DNA of 64,000 nt from Maritalea sp049801075 (GCF_049801075.1 NZ_JBNAGG010000002.1:558001-622000); one strand, 5' to 3'; shown: positions 1-7,764, counted from the stretch's first letter. The notes: generated by a model not told the origin, from the letters alone. Numbers and translations: made by a program.

Positions 1-762
1 AGCAACCATATCGTCGATCAAGCGGTGCTCGTACCAAATTTTGGCTTCTTCATACTTGTCTTTAAACTCAGCTTCGTAGACTTCTTGGAAGAGGTCTTTA
101 AAGCGGCCATCATAGGCTTTCATGATGGTGTTTTTAGTAGACAAGTAGCAAGGCACTTTGCGGTTCAACGCATAGTTCATGCTGGCGCGGGCAAAATCAC
201 GAATTGAATCGTCCAAGTTGTACATGGCCATTGCCACGCCTGAGCTTGGAGCATCATAGACTTCGTGTTCGATCTCTTCGCCGTCTTCGCCTACAAATTT
301 GATGGACAATTTGCCTTTGCCCGGGAATTTAAAGTCTGTCGCGCGATATTGGTCACCAAATGCGTGACGGCCAACGATGATTGGCTGTGTCCAGCCTGGA
401 ACCAAGCGAGGCACGTTGCGGCAGATGATCGGCTCGCGGAAAATAACGCCGCCCAAGATGTTCCGGATGGTGCCGTTTGGCGAGCGGTACATACGCTTCA
501 AGCCGAACTCTTCAACCCGGTCTTCATCTGGGGTGATGGTGGCACATTTAACGCCAACGCCGTGCTTTTTGATGGCGTTTGCAGCGTCCACAGTGATTTG
601 GTCATCGGTCGCGTCCCGCGCCTCAATGCCCAAATCGTAATATTCGAGATCGATGTCGAGATAGGGGTGGATCAGTTTGTCTTTAATGAATTGCCAGATG
701 ATCCGTGTCATCTCGTCGCCGTCGAGTTCGACGACAGGATTGGTTACCTTAATTTTGCTCAT
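1..762 (-). CDS. icd: NADP-dependent isocitrate dehydrogenase (5' part)
   Basis: Catalyses oxidative decarboxylation of isocitrate to 2-oxoglutarate with NADP in the TCA cycle (cytosol). The minus-strand reading frame is open from the ATG at 762 to the window edge, giving the first 254 residues; the C-terminal part lies outside. The start MSKIKVTNPVVELDGDEMTR and the later TITPDEDRVEEF and SPNGTIRNILGG stretches are typical of the homodimeric, eukaryote-like IDH family common in alphaproteobacteria (about 404 residues), not the E. coli type. Residues around SPNGTIR contact isocitrate in this family. The gene is divergent from the MarR gene. The identity is firm. Confidence 0.96.
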   Translation of the reverse strand, partial: MSKIKVTNPVVELDGDEMTRIIWQFIKDKLIHPYLDIDLEYYDLGIEARDATDDQITVDAANAIKKHGVGVKCATITPDEDRVEEFGLKRMYRSPNGTIRNILGGVIFREPIICRNVPRLVPGWTQPIIVGRHAFGDQYRATDFKFPGKGKLSIKFVGEDGEEIEHEVYDAPSSGVAMAMYNLDDSIRDFARASMNYALNRKVPCYLSTKNTIMKAYDGRFKDLFQEVYEAEFKDKYEEAKIWYEHRLIDDMVA

Positions 763-888
763 GAGAACTCCGCAAAGCTAAAAGTTGGGAGGCCCGCCTT
801 GCTTAAGACGGGTGTTCAGCGCCCCTATAGCATTTGTGGGGGAAAAGGCAAAGACTGATTGGTGCACAAATGGCATGATCAAATGCGC

Positions 889-917
889 TTGACGGATGTG
901 TAAATACACGGCATGAA
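889..917 (+). promoter_or_regulatory. Possible MarR-gene promoter with operator in the spacer
   Basis: TTGACG (889-894) is a good -35 hexamer. A 17-nt spacer leads to CATGAA (912-917), a poor -10. The operator-like dyad at 897-910 fills the spacer, where a bound repressor would block RNA polymerase. If this reading is right, transcription would start near 924, at the first base of the proposed ATG. Inference from sequence only. Confidence 0.35.
897..910. promoter_or_regulatory. MarR operator copy 1 (imperfect)
   Basis: TGTGTAAATACACG is a near-palindrome matching the perfect TGTGTATATACACA found twice more at 1373-1386 and 1619-1632. It lies directly upstream of the MarR gene, as expected for autoregulation. 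MarR proteins usually bind 14-18 bp dyads of this kind. Confidence 0.6.
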
Positions 918-923
918 GTGGGC

Positions 924-1352
924 ATGAACGAAAAAGCGATTTTGGAAATGGAGAGATGTGTGCTGCGCAATACGCGTGCAGCCTCGCGCATGATGACGCG
1001 CAACTTTTCGCGCCGCTTGGGGCGGTTTGAGATCACCACCGAGCAATTTTCGCTGATCGCGTCGCTGGCCGGGGCAGAGCATGATTCCGTTTCGGCGCTG
1101 GCTGACTATTTGGCGATTGAACGCTCTACCTTGTCGCGCAATCTATCGCTTCTGGAGAAAAAGGGCGTGGTGCAAAAGCGTGCCGCAGATAAGGGCAATG
1201 GCGTTATCTATAGCCTCACCGCAAAGGGGCAGGCGCTGTTTGAAGCAATGGTGCCGCATTGGCAGGCAGCGCAGGATGCAATTTTGGACGTGGTGAGCCG
1301 AGAGGAACTGGATGCTGCACTCAATGTGCTGAAGCGGGTGGCCAAATTGTAG
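924..1352 (+). CDS. MarR-family transcriptional regulator
   Basis: 142-residue winged-helix regulator. The helix-turn-helix (SVSALADYLAIERSTLSRNL, about residues 55-75) is followed by the wing segment ADKGNGVIYSLTAKG, a MarR hallmark. Such proteins are dimeric repressors that let go of DNA on binding a ligand or after oxidation. I chose ATG 924; a GTG at 918 is in frame but poorly placed, and there is no strong ribosome binding site. Three copies of one dyad surround the gene (897, 1373, 1619), so it probably controls itself and the ketosynthase gene at 1647. The ligand cannot be told from sequence. Confidence 0.88.
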   Translation: MNEKAILEMERCVLRNTRAASRMMTRNFSRRLGRFEITTEQFSLIASLAGAEHDSVSALADYLAIERSTLSRNLSLLEKKGVVQKRAADKGNGVIYSLTAKGQALFEAMVPHWQAAQDAILDVVSREELDAALNVLKRVAKL

Positions 1353-1370
1353 CCATATTTTTTGCGCCTC

Positions 1371-1388
1371 AATGTGTATATACACATT
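1371..1388. promoter_or_regulatory. MarR operator copy 2 (perfect 18-bp palindrome)
   Basis: AATGTGTATATACACATT is its own reverse complement. It starts 19 nt after the MarR stop codon and shares the 14-bp core TGTGTATATACACA with copy 3. Confidence 0.7.
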
Positions 1389-1567
1389 TCGTAATTTTTG
1401 GGCTGTGTTTGGCGTTGTGTTGCTAGCCCAGCGGCGGCGGGCGGCGTGTCAGGTGTGTTGCGTTGAAGTGCCGGGTTAGCGGACGGGCGCGATAACAGTT
1501 GGTGAGGAATTTTGGGTTTTGCGCTGGCTTCAGGTCAGGGTGAAGCCCGGACTGGCAGGAATGCAGT

Positions 1568-1582
1568 TGGCGCAATGCGCCA
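1568..1582. promoter_or_regulatory. GC-rich dyad upstream of the ketosynthase gene
   Basis: TGGCGCA and TGCGCCA flank a single central A, giving a perfect 7-1-7 inverted repeat unlike the MarR sites. It lies 64 nt upstream of the ketosynthase start codon. It could be a second regulator's site or a small RNA hairpin. The rest of 1389-1616 shows no gene. Confidence 0.3.
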
Positions 1583-1616
1583 GCTTACAAGGAAGGTGCG
1601 CACAAGTCTGTGTGCC

Positions 1617-1634
1617 TTTGTGTATATACACAAA
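1617..1634. promoter_or_regulatory. MarR operator copy 3 (perfect 18-bp palindrome)
   Basis: TTTGTGTATATACACAAA is self-complementary and ends 12 nt before the ATG at 1647, abutting the AAGGAG ribosome binding site. A repressor here would block transcription through the leader. Its position rules out the longer in-frame reading that begins at 1512. Confidence 0.72.
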
Positions 1635-1646
1635 AAGGAGAGCGAA

Positions 1647-2924
1647 ATGCGTGTGAATAATGATGATCCGATTGTGGTGACGGGTATGGGGGCGGTGACG
1701 CCACTCGGTGTTGGGGTGAACACCAATTGGGACCGGCTGTTGGCTGGCAAAAGCGGCATCGTGAAGAATGATCGGTTTGATGTGACCGATTATACTGCGA
1801 AGGTGGCAGGGCTGGTGCCGAGCAAGGAGAAAGACCCACACGGGTTTGATCCGAACGACTTCATTGATTCCAAAGATCAAAAGAAGATGGATTTGTTTAT
1901 TCAATACTCTATCGCGGCCACAGAGGAAGCGTTGCAGCAGTCAAATTGGGTGGCGGAAACAGAGGATCAAAAGGAACGCACAGCAACAATCATCGCCACT
2001 GGCGTTGGTGGGTTTCCTGCAATGACACATGCGACGGAAGTGATCCGCAATCGTGGGCCGCGCCGCTTGTCGCCTTTCACGGTGCCTTCCTTCTTGGGCA
2101 ATATGGCCGCGGGGCATATCTCAATTCGACATGGGTTTAAGGGAGAAATCGGTTCGCCGATTACCGCCTGTGCCGCATCAGCACAAGCGATTGGCGATGG
2201 TGTGCGGTTGTTGCGTGCAGGTGCTGTGGACGTGGCCGTGTGTGGTGGCGCAGATGCCTGTGTTGACCCGGTGGCCATTGGCGGCTTTGGTGCGGCGCGC
2301 GCGCTCTGCACAAAATATAATGACCAGCCAGAAAAGGCTTCGCGACCATTCGATGAGGACCATGCGGGCTTTGTGCTTTCGGAAGGCGCCGCAACCTTGG
2401 TGTTGGAGCGTGAAAGCCATGCTCGGGCGCGGGGTGCGACCATTTTGGGCACAGTGGCGGGCTATGGCACTTGTGCGGATGCGTATCATTTGACCGCACT
2501 TGCGCCGGGCGGCGCTGGGGGCGTGCGCGCAATGAAATTGGCGTTTCAGGATGCAGGATTGGTGCCGGATCAAATTGATTATGTGAACGCGCACAGCACT
2601 TCAACGCCAGTTGGAGATGAGGCTGAGATCGCGGCCATCAATACAGTGTTTGGTGATCGCGGGAAATCGCTTGCCGTTAACTCAACAAAAGCGTCTGTTG
2701 GCCACTTGTTGGGGGCTGCTGGGGCGATTGAGGCGGTTTATTCGCTGATGGCCCTCAGGGAGCAAACTGTGCCGCCGGGCCTTAACATCGAGACGCCCAT
2801 TGAAGCGGCTGCGCAATATGAACTGGCCAATGAGGGGCCGGTAAAGCGCGATATTGATTATGTGTTGTCCAACGGGTTCGGGTTCGGCGGCGTGAACGCC
2901 ACGCTTATTTTCGCCCGTGAATAG
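1647..2924 (+). CDS. Beta-ketoacyl-ACP synthase, FabF-like
   Basis: 425-residue condensing enzyme of the KAS II family; it would elongate acyl-ACP with malonyl-ACP in the cytosol. The Cys-His-His triad is visible at Cys175 (PITACAASAQ), His316 (NAHSTSTPVGD) and His353 (KASVGHLLGAAGA), and length matches FabF. ATG 1647 follows AAGGAG; the frame stays open back to 1512, but that stretch contains the operator. No acpP, fabG or fabD lies beside it, so it is probably a specialised second ketosynthase under MarR control rather than the housekeeping fabF. The substrate is unknown. Its end overlaps the opposing hydrolase gene by 20 nt. Confidence 0.9.
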   Translation: MRVNNDDPIVVTGMGAVTPLGVGVNTNWDRLLAGKSGIVKNDRFDVTDYTAKVAGLVPSKEKDPHGFDPNDFIDSKDQKKMDLFIQYSIAATEEALQQSNWVAETEDQKERTATIIATGVGGFPAMTHATEVIRNRGPRRLSPFTVPSFLGNMAAGHISIRHGFKGEIGSPITACAASAQAIGDGVRLLRAGAVDVAVCGGADACVDPVAIGGFGAARALCTKYNDQPEKASRPFDEDHAGFVLSEGAATLVLERESHARARGATILGTVAGYGTCADAYHLTALAPGGAGGVRAMKLAFQDAGLVPDQIDYVNAHSTSTPVGDEAEIAAINTVFGDRGKSLAVNSTKASVGHLLGAAGAIEAVYSLMALREQTVPPGLNIETPIEAAAQYELANEGPVKRDIDYVLSNGFGFGGVNATLIFARE

Positions 2925-3765
2925 TTTCCTGTAGATCTGCGGCCACCTTGCGGAATTGCCTGAAGGCGGTGAGGTGGCCATCATCTTCGAAGATGTGCAG
3001 CGTGCTGGCTGGAATTGCTTCATGCATGGTGCGGGCGAAGGCGAGCGGCGCAAATTTATCCTGCGCGGCAGCATAAAGATGGACGGGGCATCCAATGTCG
3101 TGCAATGCAAATCCCCATGGTTTGTAGCGCAGGTAACCATCTTGAGCGGGGCCTTTCGATCCTTGCGTGAAAGCTAGCTTAAGGTCTTCAACAAACAAAT
3201 CAGCGAAGTTGTTGTCGGCCAAAATGGACCGATCCTTCTTGCTAAGAGATCCGCCTATGATCTTGAGAATAGATTCTTTTCCTTGTTTCAGGCGATGCCC
3301 CAAATAGGCGAACCCAAGGCCAAATGCCCAAGGAATATATTTGCTGAGCCTCAAGAATATGCGGTCTGCAGGCGCAAGGTGCTTTTGCAGTTCGACGTTG
3401 TCATGTATCGGCGCCCAGCCGACAAAACTGGCGCAGTAAGTCAGTCGTTCGGGCATTTGAGCTGCCGCTGCCAGCGCTGTCGATGCGCCGCCGGAAAGCC
3501 CCATAATGGCGAATTTATCTAGCTGCAACATTTCAGCCAGTTCCGCAACTAACTCAGCCTCTTTGGCAACATTTTGAATTTTTCGAAACGGTGTTTGCCC
3601 CATCCCAGGTCGGTCAAACGCAATGATCCGGATGTCCTGCTCCAAAGCTATGCGGTGGAATTGGCTTGCTTCCAAATGACTGCCCGGACAACCATGGCAA
3701 TAGATCAATGGTTCGCCCTCTGGATTGCCATATGTTTGGTAGAATATGTCCGATAGTGCCGCCAT
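2905..3765 (-). CDS. Alpha/beta hydrolase
   Basis: 286-residue alpha/beta-fold hydrolase. The oxyanion-hole motif HGCPGS lies at 24-29, the nucleophile elbow GLSGGAS puts Ser91 in the catalytic site, and the C-terminal EDDGH supplies the histidine (about 264). No signal peptide is seen, so it is cytosolic. Start: ATG 3765 is preceded by GGAGAG; an in-frame ATG at 3786 would add seven residues but lacks a ribosome binding site. It converges on and overlaps the ketosynthase gene. A TetR-type dyad lies just upstream (3794-3813). The substrate cannot be assigned; the family includes esterases, haloperoxidases and epoxide hydrolases. Confidence 0.85.
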   Translation of the reverse strand: MAALSDIFYQTYGNPEGEPLIYCHGCPGSHLEASQFHRIALEQDIRIIAFDRPGMGQTPFRKIQNVAKEAELVAELAEMLQLDKFAIMGLSGGASTALAAAAQMPERLTYCASFVGWAPIHDNVELQKHLAPADRIFLRLSKYIPWAFGLGFAYLGHRLKQGKESILKIIGGSLSKKDRSILADNNFADLFVEDLKLAFTQGSKGPAQDGYLRYKPWGFALHDIGCPVHLYAAAQDKFAPLAFARTMHEAIPASTLHIFEDDGHLTAFRQFRKVAADLQETIHGRK

Positions 3766-3793
3766 TCTGCGCTCTCCAAATTTCATACTTTAT

Positions 3794-3813
3794 ATAACTG
3801 ACTAGATAGTTAT
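3794..3813. promoter_or_regulatory. TetR-like operator upstream of the hydrolase
   Basis: A 20-bp imperfect dyad with ATAACT and AGTTAT arms around a CTAG core (16 of 20 positions symmetric). It lies 28 nt upstream of the hydrolase start, a typical repressor position. No TetR gene is adjacent. The stretch 3814-4039 has no supportable gene. Confidence 0.4.
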
Positions 3814-3994
3814 TTTAAAGGTGAATTGTTGTTAGGCTCTGGAGGTGGCGAGGGAGTTGTGACGAGGGCAGTGCCTCTCGCAAGTAAAGTGGAATGGCTG
3901 GTGTGCAGTGTGCCAACCAAGGATATGAAAAGTCTGTGGCGTTCGCAGCGACGCGTTTGAAGCGCACTTCTTTGAATGGAAGTAAGGGGATGCC

Positions 3995-4026
3995 AAAAAG
4001 CTAGCGCGGCAGGGTGGTGTCGCGCT
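3995..4026 (-). terminator. Possible terminator of the GFA gene
   Basis: Read on the minus strand, AGCGCG and CGCGCT pair across a 12-nt loop and are followed by AGCTTTTT. It lies 14 nt beyond the GFA stop codon. The loop is large, so efficiency is doubtful. Confidence 0.4.
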
Positions 4027-4039
4027 TTCGTTGATGGGA

Positions 4040-4468
4040 TTATTTCGGAAGGCGGCCGGTTAGGACGGCCATTAGCGTGCCCCATCCGGTGAAGGCCTTT
4101 TGGCCTTTGTCTGCCAAGGCGTAGTGATCGGGTTGATCATCGGCGCAGATTTCACGGCTGAGCGTCCAGCCGGTTTGATTGTCAAATAAGCCTTGGCCAA
4201 ATGTGAAGTTTTCTGATTGTTTTGGCTTATGCCAAACAGACGAGCCGCAGGTGCTGCAAAAGCCGCGGCTGGCGATGTTTGATGATTTCCATTCTTCCAC
4301 CGGGCCGTTGATTTCCACAATCTCGTCGCATACCACGCCCATCCAAAGCCCGCCACACCAATGGCGACACATTTCGCAATGACAGGCGCCATAGGTGTCT
4401 GGGGCTTTGACTTTAAAGCTGACGGCGCCACATGCGCATTTACCGGATTTGATTTTCTGATCTGTCAT
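4040..4468 (-). CDS. GFA (CENP-V/GFA) family zinc protein
   Basis: 142 residues of the GFA fold, named after glutathione-dependent formaldehyde-activating enzyme. Cysteine motifs for two zinc sites are visible: CACG near residue 12, CHCEMC near 31 and CSTCGSS near 78. Most members have no proven reaction, and the original formaldehyde activity has been questioned, so the substrate stays open. A ribosome binding site (GAGAG) precedes the ATG. It is the first of three GFA genes within 3.7 kb (others at 6858 and 7279). Confidence 0.85.
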   Translation of the reverse strand: MTDQKIKSGKCACGAVSFKVKAPDTYGACHCEMCRHWCGGLWMGVVCDEIVEINGPVEEWKSSNIASRGFCSTCGSSVWHKPKQSENFTFGQGLFDNQTGWTLSREICADDQPDHYALADKGQKAFTGWGTLMAVLTGRLPK

Positions 4469-4626
4469 AGAATTTCTCTCGATAAGTATCCGGATAGATT
4501 ATCGAAATAGGCGACTTGTGCAATCCTTTCGCTCTGCGATAATGGATATTCTGCTTGTGGATCAAGGCAATGGAAGGATGACAGGGGCGTATCGGCTGTT
4601 TAGATTGCCACTGAAGGTGAGGGCTT

Positions 4627-5166
4627 ATGGACCATTCCAACTATGTGATTGATCAAATGATTTCTGCCAAATCCATCGCGGCACGCGTGGAGGAATTGGC
4701 TGAGGAAATCTCGGTGAAATATGCGGACACAGACAAGCTAGTTGTTGTGGGGCTTTTGCGCGGGTCATTCGTATTCATCTCTGACTTGGTGAGGGAGTTG
4801 GATTTGCCCGTTGAAGTCGATTTTTTGGAAACCTCATCTTATGGCAACAGCACCGAATCTTCGCGCGAAGTGCGGATTTTGAAAGATTTGCGTGGCGAGA
4901 TTGAAGGGCGTGACGTGTTGGTGGTCGAAGATATTGTCGATACGGGCCATACGCTGAACCATGTGCTGCATATGCTGGAGTCGCGCAAGCCCAAGCGGCT
5001 GGATGTGTGTGCGTTGCTGGATAAGCCCTCGCGGCGCGAAGTGGATATTAGCGCGAGCTGGACCGGGTTTGAAATTCCGGACGAGTTTGTTGTGGGCTAT
5101 GGCATTGATTATGCGCAGCGCAACCGCAATCTGCCCTATATTGGCAAAGTGCGGTTTACTGATTAG
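4627..5166 (+). CDS. hpt: Hypoxanthine phosphoribosyltransferase
   Basis: 179-residue salvage enzyme that makes IMP (and GMP) from hypoxanthine (guanine) and PRPP in the cytosol. The PRPP-binding loop VLVVEDIVDTGHTL spans residues 97-110, and LLRGSFVF (43-50) forms the pyrophosphate-binding loop. Length is normal for bacterial Hpt. ATG 4627 follows AAGGTGAGGG. It ends 11 nt inside the opposing AraC gene. With gpt at 40672 it complements the de novo purine genes in this window. Confidence 0.93.
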   Translation: MDHSNYVIDQMISAKSIAARVEELAEEISVKYADTDKLVVVGLLRGSFVFISDLVRELDLPVEVDFLETSSYGNSTESSREVRILKDLRGEIEGRDVLVVEDIVDTGHTLNHVLHMLESRKPKRLDVCALLDKPSRREVDISASWTGFEIPDEFVVGYGIDYAQRNRNLPYIGKVRFTD

Positions 5167-5899
5167 CCAGCCTGCTGGTCCGTTTTGGGCGGTGCCCATA
5201 TTCTTTTAGATAAGCGCGTGAAAAGGCATCAGGCGCGCGATAGCCATATCTGCGGGCCACTTTGTCGATCCGCTCCCCGCGTTCGATTTCGGTTTTAGCC
5301 AACATCAAACGCCACCTGCGTAGATAGCTGCCGGGTGTTTCGCAAACAAGCTGAGCAAATAGCTGCTTGAAACGGCTGGGAGATAAACCAGCTTCTTGCG
5401 CAAGTGCCTCGTTGTTCCATAGCCGTTCCGGCCGTTCGTGAATGGCGACCAAGGCACGGCTGATCCTGTCGTCCGCCAGTCCGGCCAAAAAGCTAGGCTT
5501 GGCATGACCATTTTCGAGCTGATGCCTCAACAAGCGCACAACCAGAATTTCGCCATAACGTGCAATCACAACTTTTGCGCCACATCGATTGATTTGCACC
5601 TCGCTGGCAATAAGCTGAACCAAATGAGCCAAATCCTGATTGTCTTCGACCTCTAATGACATGCCGTGCGGCAGTGCAGCGGCTAAGGCGGGAGCGAGCT
5701 GATTAAACTCGATATAAAGGGCAAACAAAACATCGCCCGCCGTGCCAATATGTCCAACAGCATGAGGGTGAAGATAAAGCGAGATCTGTCCGGTTTTTTC
5801 ATCTTTGATGGCAAAGAGATTGGCGCGCTTTGGCGCTTCAAGGCTTGCAGATATACGGAACGTCTCAATGAGGGTTGTCAGGCGGTCAATTTTTTGCAT
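5156..5899 (-). CDS. AraC-family regulator with N-terminal cupin domain
   Basis: 247 residues. The first ~170 resemble the AraC cupin_6 ligand or sensor domain, and the last ~100 hold two HTH units (NEALAQEAGLSPSRFKQLFA and RIDKVARRYGYRAPDAFSRA). ATG 5899 is the first ATG; a TTG at 5935 would extend it by 12 residues. It is divergent, with 85 nt between starts, from the peroxiredoxin-like gene at 5985. Relatives of this subfamily often activate a divergent oxidoreductase or detoxification gene, so control of that neighbour is likely but inferred. Confidence 0.85.
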   Translation of the reverse strand: MQKIDRLTTLIETFRISASLEAPKRANLFAIKDEKTGQISLYLHPHAVGHIGTAGDVLFALYIEFNQLAPALAAALPHGMSLEVEDNQDLAHLVQLIASEVQINRCGAKVVIARYGEILVVRLLRHQLENGHAKPSFLAGLADDRISRALVAIHERPERLWNNEALAQEAGLSPSRFKQLFAQLVCETPGSYLRRWRLMLAKTEIERGERIDKVARRYGYRAPDAFSRAYLKEYGHRPKRTSRLANQ

Positions 5900-5984
5900 T
5901 TCGTCTTTCTGGTTGGAAAAATAAGACCAAGGCAACTTTATGTCCTGATATTGATGGGTTCAAGTCAATTTTTAGGAGCATGAA

Positions 5985-6521
5985 ATGCTAATTCCTCGAC
6001 AAAAAACTCATGATTTGAACGTTGCCACACTGGATCATGGTGATTTTCAGCTTTCTTCGGAACAGTCTGAGCGTGGCACGTTGATCTGCTTTTATCGTGG
6101 GTTTCATTGCCCAATCTGCGCAACCTACTTGAAAGAACTCGAGCGGTTGGTGCCGGAGTTTGAAAAGCGCGGTGTTGCCGTTGTCGCCATCAGCTCAGAT
6201 GAAGAAGATCGTGCGCGGCAAATGGCGGACAAAATCAACGCCAAAAACCTGCGTATTGGCTATGGCATTGCACTGGAAGAAGCGAAGAAATGGGGCTTGT
6301 TCATCTCTCAATCGCGAGGGATGACTTCGATCGGCGTGGAAGAACCAAAACTGTTTTCAGAGCCCGGATTGTTTTTGATCTCTCCGGACATGAGCCTTTA
6401 TTTCAGTTCCATTCAAACAATGCCATTTGTACGCCCAAACTTCACCGAACTGCTGGGGGCAATCGATTTCGTGGTCGAAAAGAGCTATCCTGCGCGCGGC
6501 GAATATCAGGGCGAAGTATAG
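5985..6521 (+). CDS. Peroxiredoxin-like (AhpC/TSA) protein
   Basis: 178 residues of thioredoxin fold. FYRGFHCPICATYL carries Cys42 and Cys45, the place of the peroxidatic cysteine in AhpC/TSA proteins; the CxxC spacing resembles Prx-like two-cysteine members. It would reduce peroxides or act as a thiol oxidoreductase in the cytosol; no signal peptide is seen. A strong ribosome binding site (AGGAG) precedes the ATG. Divergent from an AraC regulator, which is likely its controller. Confidence 0.85.
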   Translation: MLIPRQKTHDLNVATLDHGDFQLSSEQSERGTLICFYRGFHCPICATYLKELERLVPEFEKRGVAVVAISSDEEDRARQMADKINAKNLRIGYGIALEEAKKWGLFISQSRGMTSIGVEEPKLFSEPGLFLISPDMSLYFSSIQTMPFVRPNFTELLGAIDFVVEKSYPARGEYQGEV

Positions 6522-6525
6522 GACT

Positions 6526-6861
6526 TTATTTCGCGGGTAGGGTGCCCACAAAACTCGTGGCCAGGGCGATCCATTCGGCCAGACCTTGGTCTGACGCGAT
6601 GGCGTCGCCTGAGACATTGACGAAGCCCTTCATGGGTTTGCCTGTAAAATCCATTAGTCCGGCCCCGGGGCGGGCAAGGGCTTCATCATAAAGGTCTGGC
6701 CCTACGCGCACCATCATGGTGCCATCTTTATGGGGCCCCACCAGCATGTTGCCATTGAGCATAAAGGCGATGCCGCCGAACATTTTTTTCTCTGTAACGT
6801 TCGGGTCATCGCCGATTATGCCGCGAATTCGATCTGCCAAAATTTCGCGTTCTTCGCTCAT
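6526..6861 (-). CDS. TfoX N-terminal-domain protein
   Basis: 111 residues matching the TfoX_N fold alone (KKMFGGIAFMLNGNMLVG near 25-42, then MMVRVG). Full-length TfoX/Sxy controls competence in gammaproteobacteria, but stand-alone N-domain proteins in alphaproteobacteria have no established role. Its ATG overlaps the stop of the upstream GFA gene (ATGA), so the two are translationally coupled. Confidence 0.82.
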   Translation of the reverse strand: MSEEREILADRIRGIIGDDPNVTEKKMFGGIAFMLNGNMLVGPHKDGTMMVRVGPDLYDEALARPGAGLMDFTGKPMKGFVNVSGDAIASDQGLAEWIALATSFVGTLPAK

Positions 6862-7259
6862 GTCATGTGATCCGCTGTTTTCAGTTCAGGGTCCATATAG
6901 TCCCATAATGGACGTTCGGCTGTGTAGAGCGCCACTTGTGGCTTAAACCAATCCGAATTGTTGAACGCGCCTACGGCGATGCCGAGATTGTCTGGTAGTT
7001 TTGAGTTTTCTGAAAAGAGGCGCGAACCACATTCCGGGCAAAAATGGCGGGTGCGGGTTGTGCCTGCATCCGACAATGATTGGTGGGTTTTGGTTTCGCC
7101 GTGAATTTCAACTTGCTCTTTTTTGTAAAAGGCTTGTGACAAGTGTCCCGTGCCGGAAACGCGACGACACGCATTGCAATGGCATGAGGCCATGCGCAAG
7201 GGCTCGCCCGTGACGGTGAAGGTAACCTGGCCGCAATGGCATTGTCCTTGTTGTTTCAT
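6858..7259 (-). CDS. GFA family zinc protein (second copy)
   Basis: 133 residues with the GFA zinc ligands: CHCG near residue 6, CHCNAC near 29 and CPECGSR near 79. ATG 7259 has an excellent site (GGGGGAG); an upstream in-frame start would add 31 residues that do not look like the family. It overlaps the TfoX-like gene by 4 nt, and the third GFA gene ends 19 nt upstream, so all three may be one transcript. The substrate is unknown. Confidence 0.87.
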   Translation of the reverse strand: MKQQGQCHCGQVTFTVTGEPLRMASCHCNACRRVSGTGHLSQAFYKKEQVEIHGETKTHQSLSDAGTTRTRHFCPECGSRLFSENSKLPDNLGIAVGAFNNSDWFKPQVALYTAERPLWDYMDPELKTADHMT

Positions 7260-7278
7260 TTTCTCCCCCAAAGAATGC

Positions 7279-7698
7279 TTAGCTGTCGCGATAGGTGGTG
7301 TATTGCGCCAACCCATCGCTTGTGTGATCCCATTCAAATTTCGAGCGGGCAAAAATCATTGATTTGGGCGCAAACTTGTTGGCCGCTTCGCCCAGCAGGC
7401 CGAGTGGCACCAAATGATGATTTTTCAAACGGCTAGAAATGGCGAAGACTGGCGTGCCGCATTTGGTGCATCGGTGTCGCTGCACAATCGCGCCGCTATC
7501 AGCTTCGGTATCATATCGGGTGGTTTCCCCGGAAAAATGAAACTGATCGTCTGACCAAAGACTGATCGCAGCATGGTCGCTGCCAGTTGATTTTTGGCAG
7601 TGGCGGCATGCGCACAGCATGGCTGTTTTAGGCGAGCCGGTTAGAACCAGTTTAGCTTGACCACATGCGCATTCCGCGCGAATATCATTCTCTTCCAT
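7279..7698 (-). CDS. GFA family zinc protein (third copy)
   Basis: 139 residues. Ligand motifs CACG (about 10), CACRHC (about 29) and CTKCGTP (about 77) define the GFA fold. It is first in a likely three-gene unit GFA-GFA-TfoX_N. The translation start has no clear ribosome binding site. The three GFA proteins differ clearly from each other, so they are not a recent duplication. Confidence 0.87.
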   Translation of the reverse strand: MEENDIRAECACGQAKLVLTGSPKTAMLCACRHCQKSTGSDHAAISLWSDDQFHFSGETTRYDTEADSGAIVQRHRCTKCGTPVFAISSRLKNHHLVPLGLLGEAANKFAPKSMIFARSKFEWDHTSDGLAQYTTYRDS

Positions 7699-7764
7699 TT
7701 ATAGAGTTTGGCGCGTTTCTGGCGCTGAATCAATTCAATAAATTGCGAGTTGTCCGTCTAGATC

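Noticed and set aside
1512..1646. 45-residue N-terminal extension of the ketosynthase
   Set aside because: It contains the MarR operator and lacks a ribosome binding site; family members start at MRVNNDDPIVVTG.
3810..4085. 91-residue minus-strand ORF
   Set aside because: Low-complexity, basic and proline-rich, with no family features; overlaps the GFA gene and a likely terminator.
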